NCBI GenBank assembly: GCA_023374025.1
Contig: SIJG01000006.1
Location: forward strand, 2,355,102-2,419,101
Source: Heterodera schachtii
Taxonomy: Eukaryota > Nematoda > Chromadorea > Rhabditida > Heteroderidae
DNA length: 64,000 nt
Reading direction: 5' to 3'
A program made the position numbers and the translations under genes. The notes under the pieces were generated by a model, which was given only the letters and a program-made list of their open reading frames with translations, was not told the origin of the DNA and did no database searches. Below, piece after piece: positions 44,023 to 55,500 of the stretch (within the stretch, counting starts at the first letter, position 1; each line of letters starts with the position of its first letter).

Positions 44023-46197
44023 GTAGTACTGTGAGAGTAAAAACGAATGCTTTAAAGAGTGGGATTTTGGGATTATAAAAGAGGAAAAAATCACTAAATA
44101 AAATGCACAAAATAAATTGAGCCTATTAATCCCAAAAAATTTTTTTTCGTGGGTTGGCACATATTTTGGTATTTTTGAGAAAAATTTGTAAGAAAAACAC
44201 AAAAAAAAAAATTGAAAAATGTACCCCCTAAAGCTCATTAAGAATTTTAAAATTTATTTCGAAGGTTGAATTTTCAAATCGAATTCATTAATTCGTCATT
44301 GGTTTTCAAAGTTCTCTGCTGGACACTTTGAAATGTATTTTTTTTGCAATTGTGCGGCCAAAAATGATAAAGAGTGAGATTTTTTAAATTTTTATTCAAA
44401 AATACCCTTGGTTTTTCCAATTTTTAACACATATTTTGGCATTTTTGAGAACATATTTTATTACATATTTCAGGATTTTTAGCACATATAAATCCAAGCT
44501 CTAGTCATAAATTAACAATTATTTCCACCATTTACATGTTTTAATAGTCGTGGCTCGACCTCAAAATCAATTTTTCGCGATCCGACATATTTAACTTTCC
44601 AATAATTAATGGAAATCAAAGTAAATTGGAGTGAAGGACCAAAATAAGGAAAATTCACTACCGTAATCCAAGGAAATCTGTATTTATTGTGATTAAAAAT
44701 ACTATATTAAAATCGTGGCTCTATTGACTACTGGCAAAATCTTTTGACAATCTCTGAAAAATAATTTTAAATATTTGCATTGAAAACCACGAGAACAAAC
44801 CCAAAGATCAAACCAAAATGTCCGGACTTTTCGCCGATAGAAAATTGCAAATTACGGCCGCACTGCGAAGCACACAATGACATTGATCGAATTTTAAAAT
44901 GCCGGAAAGTCGTTCAAATACAAGCTGATTGGTGAGCAGAGGATTGTTTACACATATTCAATAGATTATCAAAGCCACAGAAAGGCACCCAAATTTGCTA
45001 TTATTTTAGTCCTTTACATTGAATTTACTCAATCATTTGCATCACACTGTATTTTCCTCACTCTTTTACAGTACCTCTTCCATTTCTTTTAATTAGAATG
45101 CTTTTATCACAAAGTGCTTATTATTATTTGAAAATAATAATATTAATAATAATAATAATTTACTCAAATCAAATTTATTTTTGCTTTTTTTGTTCTCATC
45201 GCAAAAAAAAAATGCATTCATTTCCGACCATCATTTCGCATCAACCATCGCCATTGATGGAGCACATCCAAAAGTGATTCATCCCCAATCCAATCCAATG
45301 AATTTGGCTGTTATCGCTGCTGTTAGCGATCAGTTTTTACCCCCTACCCCTTAGCTAATTGTTGGTTCGAATTTTTTTGCTCGGCTTTCATGGAGGGGAG
45401 GTTAGACAATTTACGCGACGTGTCACAGCCGCCACCCACCGCCCGCCCATGGGGTTGTGTTGGGGACGGTGGACGAGTGGGATGTGTGCGGTGCCCGCCC
45501 ATCAGCCGCGCTGCTTCTGCCGCAGGGACCGCCCATTTGGGCACTGTCGGCCACCGCATTTAAGCGCTGTCCGATCAGCGAAAAATCATTCAGTTCCAAA
45601 ATTTCATTCAGCTCCTAACCAAAAAGCATTCAGCCAACAAATAAGCTGGGGGAAGAAAATAGGAAAAAAAGCCAAACAAAAACATTTTTTGAAAATGGGA
45701 CAACGAGTAAAAATTTATAATAATTTTTTTGAAAAGCGATTCAATTTTTTTTTGTATTTCATTTTAATTTAGAACTCAAAAAATATTTTTGTTTTAAAAT
45801 ACATTACTTTTGATTACATTGCTAAATTTTAGGAAGTGATTTTTTCCTCTATTTCTGATCCCGAATCCCATCTTCAAAGCAACCCGTCCCACTCTCGACG
45901 ATCAACATGAACAAGTGGTCTGCACTTGTGTAAGTTAATTGGGGGAAGGGAGACTTGAACCCTGGCCAAATATTAACTCTCTGTCCACTTTCAGTCTGTT
46001 GATCGCGCTGATCAGCGCGCTGGACAGCGCTGTTGTTCGACAACAGCGCGCCGCCAATGCTGACGCATTGAAACCGGAACCGGACAACGAAAAGCCAGGT
46101 AAATTAAAATGAATTTAATAAAAAAAATTAAATTAATTTAATAATTTGATTCAGGAACTGTGGACTCGGACAAAAGAAAGCCGGTCAAAATTAAAGC

Positions 46198-46690
46198 AGG
46201 GCTCGGATCGTACCAAGTAACTTTTCAAGTACAGACGTGCCAATTTCCAAGTACATAACAGGGGAAATTTGTGAAATCCAAGTACACATAAAAATTTAAA
46301 CAAAAAATAAATAAAAAAGGATAATTTTCCTAAAATTCTATTTTTCCCAGAACGATTTTGTCCAAATATTTATTATTTCCCCTAAACAATTTACGCATTT
46401 TTCAAAAATACCTTTAACAACTTCAGGTTGCTGGTTGTTAACTTGCAAATCAATAGAATTGAGATTTTTTGCTTTTTAAACCTATTTTTTTGCGGCGGTT
46501 TTTCAAAAAAACTTTTTGGGAACTTGAGGAGAGAGGGATGGTCCGGCGGTGTCAATAGGCACCGCCGAGAAAACTTTGAAAATTTGATTTGATTTGTTAA
46601 CAAATTTTTACCAAAAAAAAAATGACAAAATTTTTGCGATTTTGTGTCAATTTGTTAAGAAAAAATGTGAGTTCTTCCTTTTTATCTCAT
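46198..46690. mobile_element. Insertion replacing the deleted Cys-module exons
   Basis: Begins CAGGGCTCGGATCG, of the same terminal type as other elements here, followed by iterations of CCAAGTACA / CAAGTACA over about 90 bases, then AT-rich DNA with a GATA hairpin (46543-46569). The other end is not recognisable before unit sequence resumes at about 46690, so a half element probably remains after the deletion. Confidence 0.6.
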
Positions 46691-47290
46691 ATAATAACAA
46701 AGCCTTTGCTTTGATTGAATGTATTTCATTATCACCTTGCTTTTCAGCCCACATACCAATGGGAGGAAAAGAAGACAACACTGGTAATTTTCTTCATTAT
46801 ATAATTAGGGATGGATATGAGTCAAATTTTTTTGCTGTTTTTTAATGACCCTAACCTAATTGAAAAAATGATTGAAGCAATGCATTTTTATTTTATTTTT
46901 TTTCTACTTTTTTGGAGATATTCATGTGGTTGAATTTTTAGCTTGAACTGTTTGGGAAATCGACATCAAAGGATTGTGTTGTTCAGTCGCCGAACAGAAC
47001 ATTGTTTTGTGCATGTGAAGGCCCGTTTTACACCCAAAATCGACCACTAATAGATAATTCTCAAATTTTTGGTACGTTTGTTTCTAAAAGTATGAATAAA
47101 GTAAAGAAATAATTAAATTTGATTGAAAATGATTTATATTGGTTAATACTTTTTACTTTGTCTTCTTAATATACATATTTTTATAGCGGCAATGGATCCT
47201 TTTTGGTCGGAATTACCAGCACGTATAATTGGCACATGCTGCATGGCATCAGACGAGCGAAAATATAACGGAGATGATGGTGGTTAACAG

Positions 47291-48152
47291 TAGGGTTCGA
47301 GCCCCGTGGGCGGGGGTGGCTTTTCGCGGGGGCGGGGTTTGCTTTGAATTAGCTCCAAAAAATCTCACAAAAAAATATTTTTTATGAATTATTTCTTTGG
47401 CTCCACATTCTTTTATTCGTTGATCGCCTCGATTCTATTTATTTTGACATAAATTGCACAGATTTTGACTAAAAAATAACCAAATTTAGGGATTTTTGGG
47501 TAATTTCTTAAGATAAATAGTTTTTTTGGGGGGGCCGGCGTGCCGATAGGGGCAAATTTTAAATTTATTTCTGACAGATATTCACCAAAAAAATTAATAT
47601 TTTTTCGATAAATTTTCTTTAAATTATCATGATTTACTCAAGGAAAATTGGAACTCAGATTTTTTAATTTTCTTGCGGCACATTTTTCCAAAAAACTTGA
47701 TGAATGTGAGAGGGGAAAGGTCCGGGGATGCTGATAGGCGCCGCCGGGAAAATTTTTTGAAAATTTGAATGCAATTTGTTAACAAATTGTACAAAAAATG
47801 AGCAAAATTTGCGATCTTTGGCAAATTTTTAAGAAAAAAGATAGGAATTTATAGGCCGGCTGTACCATAGGTGCCACCGGGGGTATTTGTTAGAATTTAG
47901 CCAAGTTTTTAAGAAATTTCCCTCTTTTAGATGAAAATAAGGCATTACCCTATTTTATAAAAATTTCTCAAGAGTTAAAAAAATTCACAATTGTATTAAT
48001 TTTGCTTTATATCCCACGAATATGTCATTCTTAGGGGTGTATTTTCACCCCCGCGTCCCCGCAAGGGTGAAGGTCACGAGGGCGGGGGTGAGGCCAAAAA
48101 ACCTGTCCCGCCCCCGGTGGGGGCAGGACTGAGGGGCGGGGCTCGAACCTTT
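47291..48152. mobile_element. Element with TAGGGTTCGAGCCCCG ends (second family copy)
   Basis: Termini as at 42089, with GTTAACAG on both sides (47283-47290 and 48153-48160). The matching site in copy 1 (27125-27140) has a single ATTAACAG, showing the empty site. It inserted immediately at the stop codon of the duplicated exon. Contains three GATA-type hairpin repeats (about 47531, 47721 and 47866) and G-rich ends. Confidence 0.87.
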
Positions 48153-50407
48153 GTTAACAGGGTTGTCATAAAGAGACTTTAGCCTTAATTTGAGGCTTTT
48201 GAGAAGCCGTTGTGCTAATCGTTCAAATGAGGCTTTTTGTTTTGGAAATTTAAAGATTTTTTCGGGAAAAACTCCTCAAAAATAGTAGCTATTTTTAATC
48301 AAAATCAAAGGCTTATTGAACGCGGATGATATTTCTTCTCATCGATCGAACTGCTCTTGCTGCGAGAAGGTATTGACTAGTGATCGAACTGGCCAAAAGC
48401 TTGATTTAAAAATTTGTAAAAAAAATTTTTTAGGAGCCAACATTGTTGAAGATTTCCATCGTAAGAGTGTCTACTTTTAATTAATTAAATTAATCAAATT
48501 TATTTAGAAAAACAAAATCAGTGACACACCAGAATGCCGAAAAATGATTGAAGAAATGAGGAATTGTACATGCCCAAGCCAAGTGGATAAACGGGATGAC
48601 TACTACCGTGACGTATTTTCCTAATTGATTCCAAAAATTTTTATATAAACTGTTTTAAATTCGTTAAATTAGGCAAAACCAGTTGATTTTTTGCCACACT
48701 CGTGCGTGGAAGAAGAAGGCTGGCCACAAACTGATTGCTGTCCCGAAAACACCCGCGTTGAGTGTTGCGCATTCGATGAAACGGTTTATCTAACTAGCAA
48801 AATTGCTTTTGATATTTCAAATTATTATCTTTAATAAATATTATATATAAATTATATAATATTTTAGGAAGCAGAAGGTGGCCGAAAAAACGTAGTTTTG
48901 GTAAATGTGCTAATACAAAAATTGAAAAATTGAAAAAAAAATTATTAAATTATTAATACTCACAATTACTATTTTGATCAAAAACAAATTGATTAGCAAA
49001 TTTCAGAATTAAAAATTTCTTATTAATTTATTTAGAAAGCTCGCATGCGCAATTATGGGACAGTAAGTTATTTGTTGAGATAGCATTTTATCCTCACCAG
49101 AAATAAAAATCTTCAATTAAATGCTCATGTTGGCATGAGCATGAAATAATTCTCATTTTTAACATATAAAATGCAAAACTAAGTTAATAACTGTAAATAT
49201 TCCTAAAAACTATATAAATCCACTAATTATTTTAGCCATTAAATTGCCTTGAATGTGATTACAATGTTTTGGAAGCACGACTGATGATGGTAATAAGGCA
49301 GTTTAAAAAATACAAAAATTATTTTTTGGTTCATTTCAAGTCAACCAAAAATTAATTGACTATAAATTATTTTGAATAATTTCGCAGAATTTTGAAAAAA
49401 AAACTGAAAAAGATTTTCATTCAAAAAAATTCTTTGTAGCAAGATATTCCGTTGGAAAAGCCTGTTCGTTAAGAGTGTAAATTGTATTATAAAAGTTTAA
49501 GTTGGTGGAGAAAAAAAACTTAAGGTCCAAAAACTCAGCGATCATTTTTGTCTTTCTTCGATAATCGTTGCCCCTCATCAATAAAATGAAAATTTAAATT
49601 GTAAAAACTAAAAGATATTTAATAATATAAAAAACTAAACTTATTATTTATAATTTTTTATTGAAATTTAACACCAATACAATGACAAATTTTATAATTT
49701 TTATTTATTTTAAACATTTTTAGGCTTTGGATTCACCACTTTTTTGCGAGTTGAAAAAATCCTGCAATACGACGTACTTTTTCTTATTAATTATAGAAAA
49801 ATTTTTCAAAATTTTTTAACTAGTAATTTGTCGGGCTTGGCGAAATTTGGCCGCCGTTTCAACGCACATAAAGAAAAATGTGCTGCATTGATCAAGCAGC
49901 AGCAGTCGGCACCATCGACAGAGCTTAAATTGGAATTGCGTCAGGGGTTCATGGACGACATCAAGGAAGGGTCATTTTTGATCGATTACATTCGTGATCA
50001 TTGATCAGTGACAGATTTTTGGCCAATTCCCTCCCAAAAACCCACAAAACAACCTTCATCTAAGTTCCAAAAAGCAACATAAAATCAAGTGCCAAAATCT
50101 TACGAATCGTCATATCTTGGCCTTAAACCACTTTCATGTTAAAAATTAAATTTTAAATTTCTTCACTCTTCCCTCACCCCTAAAAAATCATTAAAATAGA
50201 TTCTAAGGTTAGATTTCATATTCCCTGAAAATCAAGACTAGTTCATCATAAATATTTTATATTTATCATTTTTCCTTTGTAATGGTTTGCATATGTTCCT
50301 ATATTCGTAATACGAATGCGTATAAAAAACATTTATTTACTATTTTTACAGTGTATGTATTGCAAAAATAAAAACGATGATGAGAAAAAAATATCATAAC
50401 TAATAAG

Positions 50408-50995
50408 CAGGGCTGCAAAAAATATGCAAAAGCATATTTTTTTCCTGGCTTCTCCATGCTCTAAATAGTAGGAAAAACACTTTCTTTTTTGTGTTTGCTT
50501 ATAAAAATCGGGACTTTTATTTGCATATTTTTGCATATTTTGGGCCTTTATGCATATTTAGCATATTTTGGGTTTTTCTGCATTTTTATGCATATTTTGC
50601 CATTTTCTCGAAAATTTGTTAACAAAAATGCAATAAAAACGGAAAATACACCCCTAAGAATCGACCGAAAATTTTTAAAAAACACATCACTAAGAATTGG
50701 AAAATTTTCTCAAAAATTCTTCCCCAAAATGTTTTTTTTTTCATGACAAAATTTTTGATTTAAAAATATCAATATTTGCTAAGAGAATTTTATAAAAGAA
50801 CTGTAGCTCATTGTCAAGTGTACTATGAAAAAAATTTTTTAAAGTTAATTTGCACCCCTAATTTTCAAGTTTTTTTGTGCATATTTGGTGCATATTTTGC
50901 GATTTTTGTGCATATTTAGTGCATATTTCACGACTTTATTTGCATATTTATGCGTATATTTTGGCCACTTTTCGTGCATATTTTTTGCAGCCCTG
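50408..50995. mobile_element. Element with CAGGGCTGCAAAAAATATGC ends and TGCATATTT iterations
   Basis: Perfectly inverted 20-base termini are flanked by CTAATAAG (50400-50407 and 50996-51003). Nearly the whole left and right thirds are iterated TTTGCATATTT. No coding capacity. Related in its repeated motif to the element at 53146. Confidence 0.88.
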
Positions 50996-51009
50996 CTAAT
51001 AAGGTACCG

Positions 51010-52190
51010 GTACTGACTGTTACTGCTAAAACCGTTAAAATCACTAACGACCGGACAAGATGGTCGGTCGAACGGTTTCGGTTAAAAACCCAAAAAAACC
51101 GAAATTGATAAAACCGAAGAAAAATTTTCGGTTTTTTTGAATTTCTTAACTTATTTTTTCCAAAAAAGCAATAAACTATTTCTATTAATAGAAAAAGCGA
51201 AAAATCTCCTCTGAGTAAAATTGTAGAGCTATTGAAACCTCTATTGAATGGTGTATGTATAGGTTGGTAAAATGATTGAAAAAGGCAGCCAAAAAAACAT
51301 GTGTTTGTTCCTTGATTCTAAAAAACTCCAAAGATTTCAGAAAATACACACATAAGAAATTATTTGAAAAAATTCAGAAAATACACCCCTAAGAAATGGT
51401 CTAAAAATTTCAGAAAATATACACTTAAGAATTGAATAATTTCTTAAAAATTGTTTGCCAAAATTTCATTTTTTCTTGATAAAAAATTTAGGTTTAAAAT
51501 TTCCTTATTGAAAAACGTTATAATATTGAATTATCATTAAATCAGCAAAATTAATTCTTTAGGTTAAGTTTTACGTGTTTTGCTCCCTAAAAATCCTTAA
51601 TAAAAATTTTTAAATGCCTTTTTTCATACCTTTTTCGGTGCCTTTTCATACATTTCAAAATTAATTTTTTGGTATCATTCGATAGCCCTTAATTTTTTCT
51701 ATTAGCCTGCAAAAGTAAAAAATTTTTTTAAGTTTTCAAAAAAAGTTATGGCGAAAAAACTCAAAAAATGATATTTTCAAAGCTTTTTCGATTCCGTTTG
51801 CCATAACTTTGGGGCCGGCGGTGCCGATAAGCGCCTCCTGGAAAAATTTTTTTGTAATTTAAATGCCATTTATTAGCAGATTTTGTCTAAAAATACCAAA
51901 TTTTGGACTATTTTTTAAGAAAGGATAGGTTTTTGGGGCGCCGGCGGTGCCGATAGGCGCCGCCGGGGGAAAATTTTAAGATTTTTAATGAATTTTGTTA
52001 AGAAAATGGCCAACTGATTTTTCATAAAAGTTGGTCGATTGTTTAGGTTTTTGATTATTTCGGTCGGTTTTTTGGGTCAAAACAAAACCGAAAAAAACCG
52101 GACCGAAAAACTCAAAAAAAATGTTATTTTAAAATGTTAGCTATGTGCTAATAAAACCGAAATTTAAAAAAAATTCTTAAACTTAAAAAC
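51010..52190. mobile_element. Probable element with AAAACCGAA iterations
   Basis: The left region (51060-51130) iterates AAAACCGAAA / GGTTTCGGTT, and the right (52055-52170) has ACCGAAAAAAACCGG and GGTCGGTTTT in inverse arrangement. Two GATA hairpins lie inside (51817-51841 and 51940-51969), plus the dispersed GATAGCCCTT / TATTAGCCTGC motif at 51675. This interval is absent from copy 1. Exact ends and target duplication not resolved. Confidence 0.55.
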
Positions 52191-52588
52191 GGACCAAATT
52201 CCTCGGTTTCTTTCTCCTTTGTCATTCCTTTGATTTGAGACATAATCCCATGCTCTCAAAATTAATAGACATTTTTCCGCATTTTGCTTCGCTTAAATTT
52301 TGTCGGTATTGTAACCGGAACAATAACGCCACAGTTTTAGCAATGATCTACCGGCCGATACCCGGTACTGGCAGTGTTTTGCAATTTATGCAGTGGGGTC
52401 TCTGCCATTTTTCGCCACAGTTTTGTACAAAATTCGTTTTTTCTCTTTAGGCTTTTCACCTGTATGTAACAAAAGTACAGATTTTCGCAAAAATAAATTT
52501 GAAGATTACCCAAAATATGAATTAATTGGTTTTATTGAATGACAGCATGACAGCACCCTATCGACGGTGTGCTTCTTCATCAGTAGTT

Positions 52589-55500
52589 GTTCAGGATTTG
52601 TTGTTGACTTTGAGCACTCTGGCATTAATGTACTTGCCGCTTTTGTCGTAATCGCTTTCAGCCAGGTCCAATGTTAGGTCACCACCGTCCAATTCGTTCA
52701 AATTCAACATGAGTCGGCGAATCTGAAAAATCATCGTGCAAAGGCGTAAAAGTGGCATGGACAATTTTTCAACATGAAATTTGGACAAAGTCTTCACATT
52801 GGTATTACTGAAAATATTATTAGGGCTTCTGTGTACATGTGTTCCATTAGAATAAGGACACACTGTATAAAATGACAAAATTATTCAAAAAAGTAACAAA
52901 CCATTATTAAGATAAAATAATTTAAAATCAAAAATTTTTGTCAAAAAATAAATAAATTATTTTGGAGATGAATATCTGAGAAAATTTTCATTTCTTAGGG
53001 GTGATTTTTATTTTTTACATATGATAGAAGCCCAAAAATAGCATTTTCACCGAACTTTTTCGCTTTAGCGCAACTTATAAAAAACTGTTCTTTTGCGAAA
53101 TACATATTAAAAAAACGTCGATAATTCCCATCGAGATGCTATGAATAGGGTTTATAATTATATGCACATAAAATCTTAAAATATGCGCATGAAATATGCA
53201 CCAAAAATTGCAAAATATGCATATAAAAAGTGAAAAATATGCACATAATTTTTCCAAATTTAGGGCAAAATTTTCAAAATTTCTTTAAATTTGTTTAATA
53301 TAAAGTAAAATCTTCAAAAATGGCTAAATGTGGTATTAAAAATCATTTTAGGAGAAAAAAAGATGATAAAGCTAAAATTTACTCATTTTTAGCGAAAAAT
53401 CAATACAAAAAGCGAAATTTTGCTTTTTTTGCTTATTTTTGACATAAATTAACCATTTTTTGAGAAAATTTAGATTTATTCAATATTTTTCGTGAAAATT
53501 TTGCTAAAAAATTATTGTTTGGAAAATTTTCCTGTTTTTGAGGTCAAAAAGGCCAATTTGTCTGTTTGGGGCCGTCTATTAGAGGTTTTTTGGAAAAATG
53601 CCAAAATATGCACATAAAATATGCACGAAATGCCAAAATATGCACAAATATGCAAATATGCACATAAATCGCGAAATATGCGCAAATATGCAAAATATGC
53701 ATATGGAAAGTCATCCTAGAAGCTTCAAAACAAGCTACAAACATGTTTTTCGTGCATTTCAGACCTCCCACGTTCCAGGAAAAAAATATGCATGTGCATA
53801 TAATTACAAACCCTAGCTATGAAGCCCTTTTTATAAGTTAAAGGTAAAATATGAAGAATAAATTCCACAACCAAAACCCTCATAAAAAAATTTAAAAATA
53901 TGTATAAAAACTATTCAATTTTTTACTTGCATCACTCGGCCTACGACAATGTTCTTATTATATACATCGATTTTCGGCAACCAAATGTTGTGCTTAAGTG
54001 AAGGGGATATTTACCCTAATAATTATGTATTACCGTATATGCTCTAATTATAGCCCAGTCTCTATTAATCCCGCCAATTATCCCCCAGTCTACGAGGTGT
54101 TTTGAAAAATAATCCCTCTATCATAATCCCCCAGTCTCTAATTATCCTTAAAAAATAATCCCACATGGGCTATAATTAGAGCCTATACGGTAATTATATA
54201 CAAAGATGAATTCTAAAGTCAAAATAAATTAAAAAGCAAAACAAACAAACAAAAAACAACAGCACCGTTTTTTGCTTTCCTCCTTCGCTGCAGGTGTGGT
54301 TCACTTCCAGCACCACGCGATAACTGTATCTAAACAGAAGATAACCAGTAACCCAATCAATTTTTTAAATACAATTAAATTTTGAAAATTCCATTTTTTT
54401 ACTTGAGCATTTGCATATAGAATTTGTTGCCAGGGTTACCGATGTCGGTCGCGGGTTTCTTCTCTGGACAGAGGCTAAAATTTTTCACTTTAACTGGTAC
54501 TACAAAACCGATACCAGTACTTTGAATCATTTTAACTCGTACTGATAAAAATAGTCTTTGAAATTCGATAATCTTTGTTAAAATTGTGTACCTTAAAATT
54601 CAAAAAGATTTTCTATATTAGTGCTATGATGCAAAAAAAAGTGTAATTTTGTAATTTTTTTACACACTAATGTGTCGGGACATACTATGCTATAAAGAAA
54701 GGAGCTCACATTTTGGGAATTTTCACAAGAAAAAATGCAAAAAAAGCGAAATATACACACCTAAGAATAAAAAAAAAGGCACGAAAAAAGGATGAAACAT
54801 CAAAGACATCAAAAATTAAAGATAAAAGTTTCAAATGAAGTTAGTCTCATTTTTTTTTGCGTATTAGGCCGTAAGTTAGCATAAAAAGGCATATGCCTCA
54901 AAATACGGTCATTAGTAGATGTTCGCCGTTACCGATCTTTTCTTTCTTCTTTATGTCAGTAGTATATATTCATTTATTTATAGTTTCCGTACCGTTCCAT
55001 CAGCATAACAGCGTATGCAAAGTTGCCTTGGGATTCTTGTTGAACTCGCTTCATCGGCACAATCAGTGCTTTACTAAAAATAAAATTCAACAAATATTTA
55101 TTTTCTGTTTATTTGTTTTTTACCTGGGCCGTTTAACATATTCTTGACACGTATCGACCAACGGTCCCTGTAAAAATAATAGTAAAGAGGGGAAAACATT
55201 TTTACCTGTGGCATATGTTGGAGGAGTGACAGCGTAACATTAGGCACTTCTTTGCCATTACAAATGGCACAACCGTCAAACAGCAGCAACACCATGTCTG
55301 AGAACAAAAAAAAATATGCAAATGTGGTTAGGTAAATCCCTTTTTTGTAAACCCAAAAAATCATTATCATAAAATTGGTTCTTTTATTTTTTTCGAATAA
55401 TTAAGACTCTAAAAAATTCACAAATTCGTAAAAGTGTCAATTTTAGTCTTCTTGGTATCGTTGGATTGGCACTTTTTATGAAAGATCTAGCATTTTTTTT

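Larger units (their letters stand above)
19698..44115. repeat. Segmental duplication, copy 1 (interrupted)
   Basis: Sequence blocks in this interval recur in the same order and orientation at about 44730-58015. Matching blocks include 20461-21860 with 44800-46190, 26300-28440 with 46690-49470, 30310-31250 with 49490-50370, 31650-32300 with 52200-52880, 33180-33730 with 53110-54600 (the latter interrupted by an element), 34085-34870 with 55020-55790, 37120-38060 with 55815-56400, 38360-38930 with 56630-57190, and 43407-44115 with 57190-58015. This copy retains the cysteine-module exons at 22-26 kb and 28.4-30.3 kb that copy 2 lacks, and carries its own transposon insertions. Confidence 0.88.
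45907..50004 (+). pseudogene. Deleted copy of the 8-Cys module gene array
   Basis: The signal-peptide exons (45907-45929 and 45993-46096) and the first bases of the acidic exon (TVDSDKRKPVK at 46154) are intact and in frame. All Cys-module exons equivalent to 22-26 kb are missing. Exons equivalent to 26549, 27032, 27491 and 27656 follow with good frames (most differences in the first are silent). The exon at 49441 has a CAA-to-TAA type stop (VR-stop) and is truncated, and the three modules after it are gone. The terminal exons (about 49725 and 49824-50004, ending DYIRDH) are intact. A short secreted product is still possible, but the array is mostly destroyed. Confidence 0.7.

Noticed and set aside
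50489..50746. Open frame of 85 codons and similar ones at 53544-53816
   Set aside because: Translations of TGCATATTT / ATATGCA iterations within the elements at 50408 and 53146.
54270..54327. Cystatin domain
   Set aside because: Only a YxVxLEVxxTC-like strand is present; the conserved Gly near the start, QxVxG loop and PW loop were not found.
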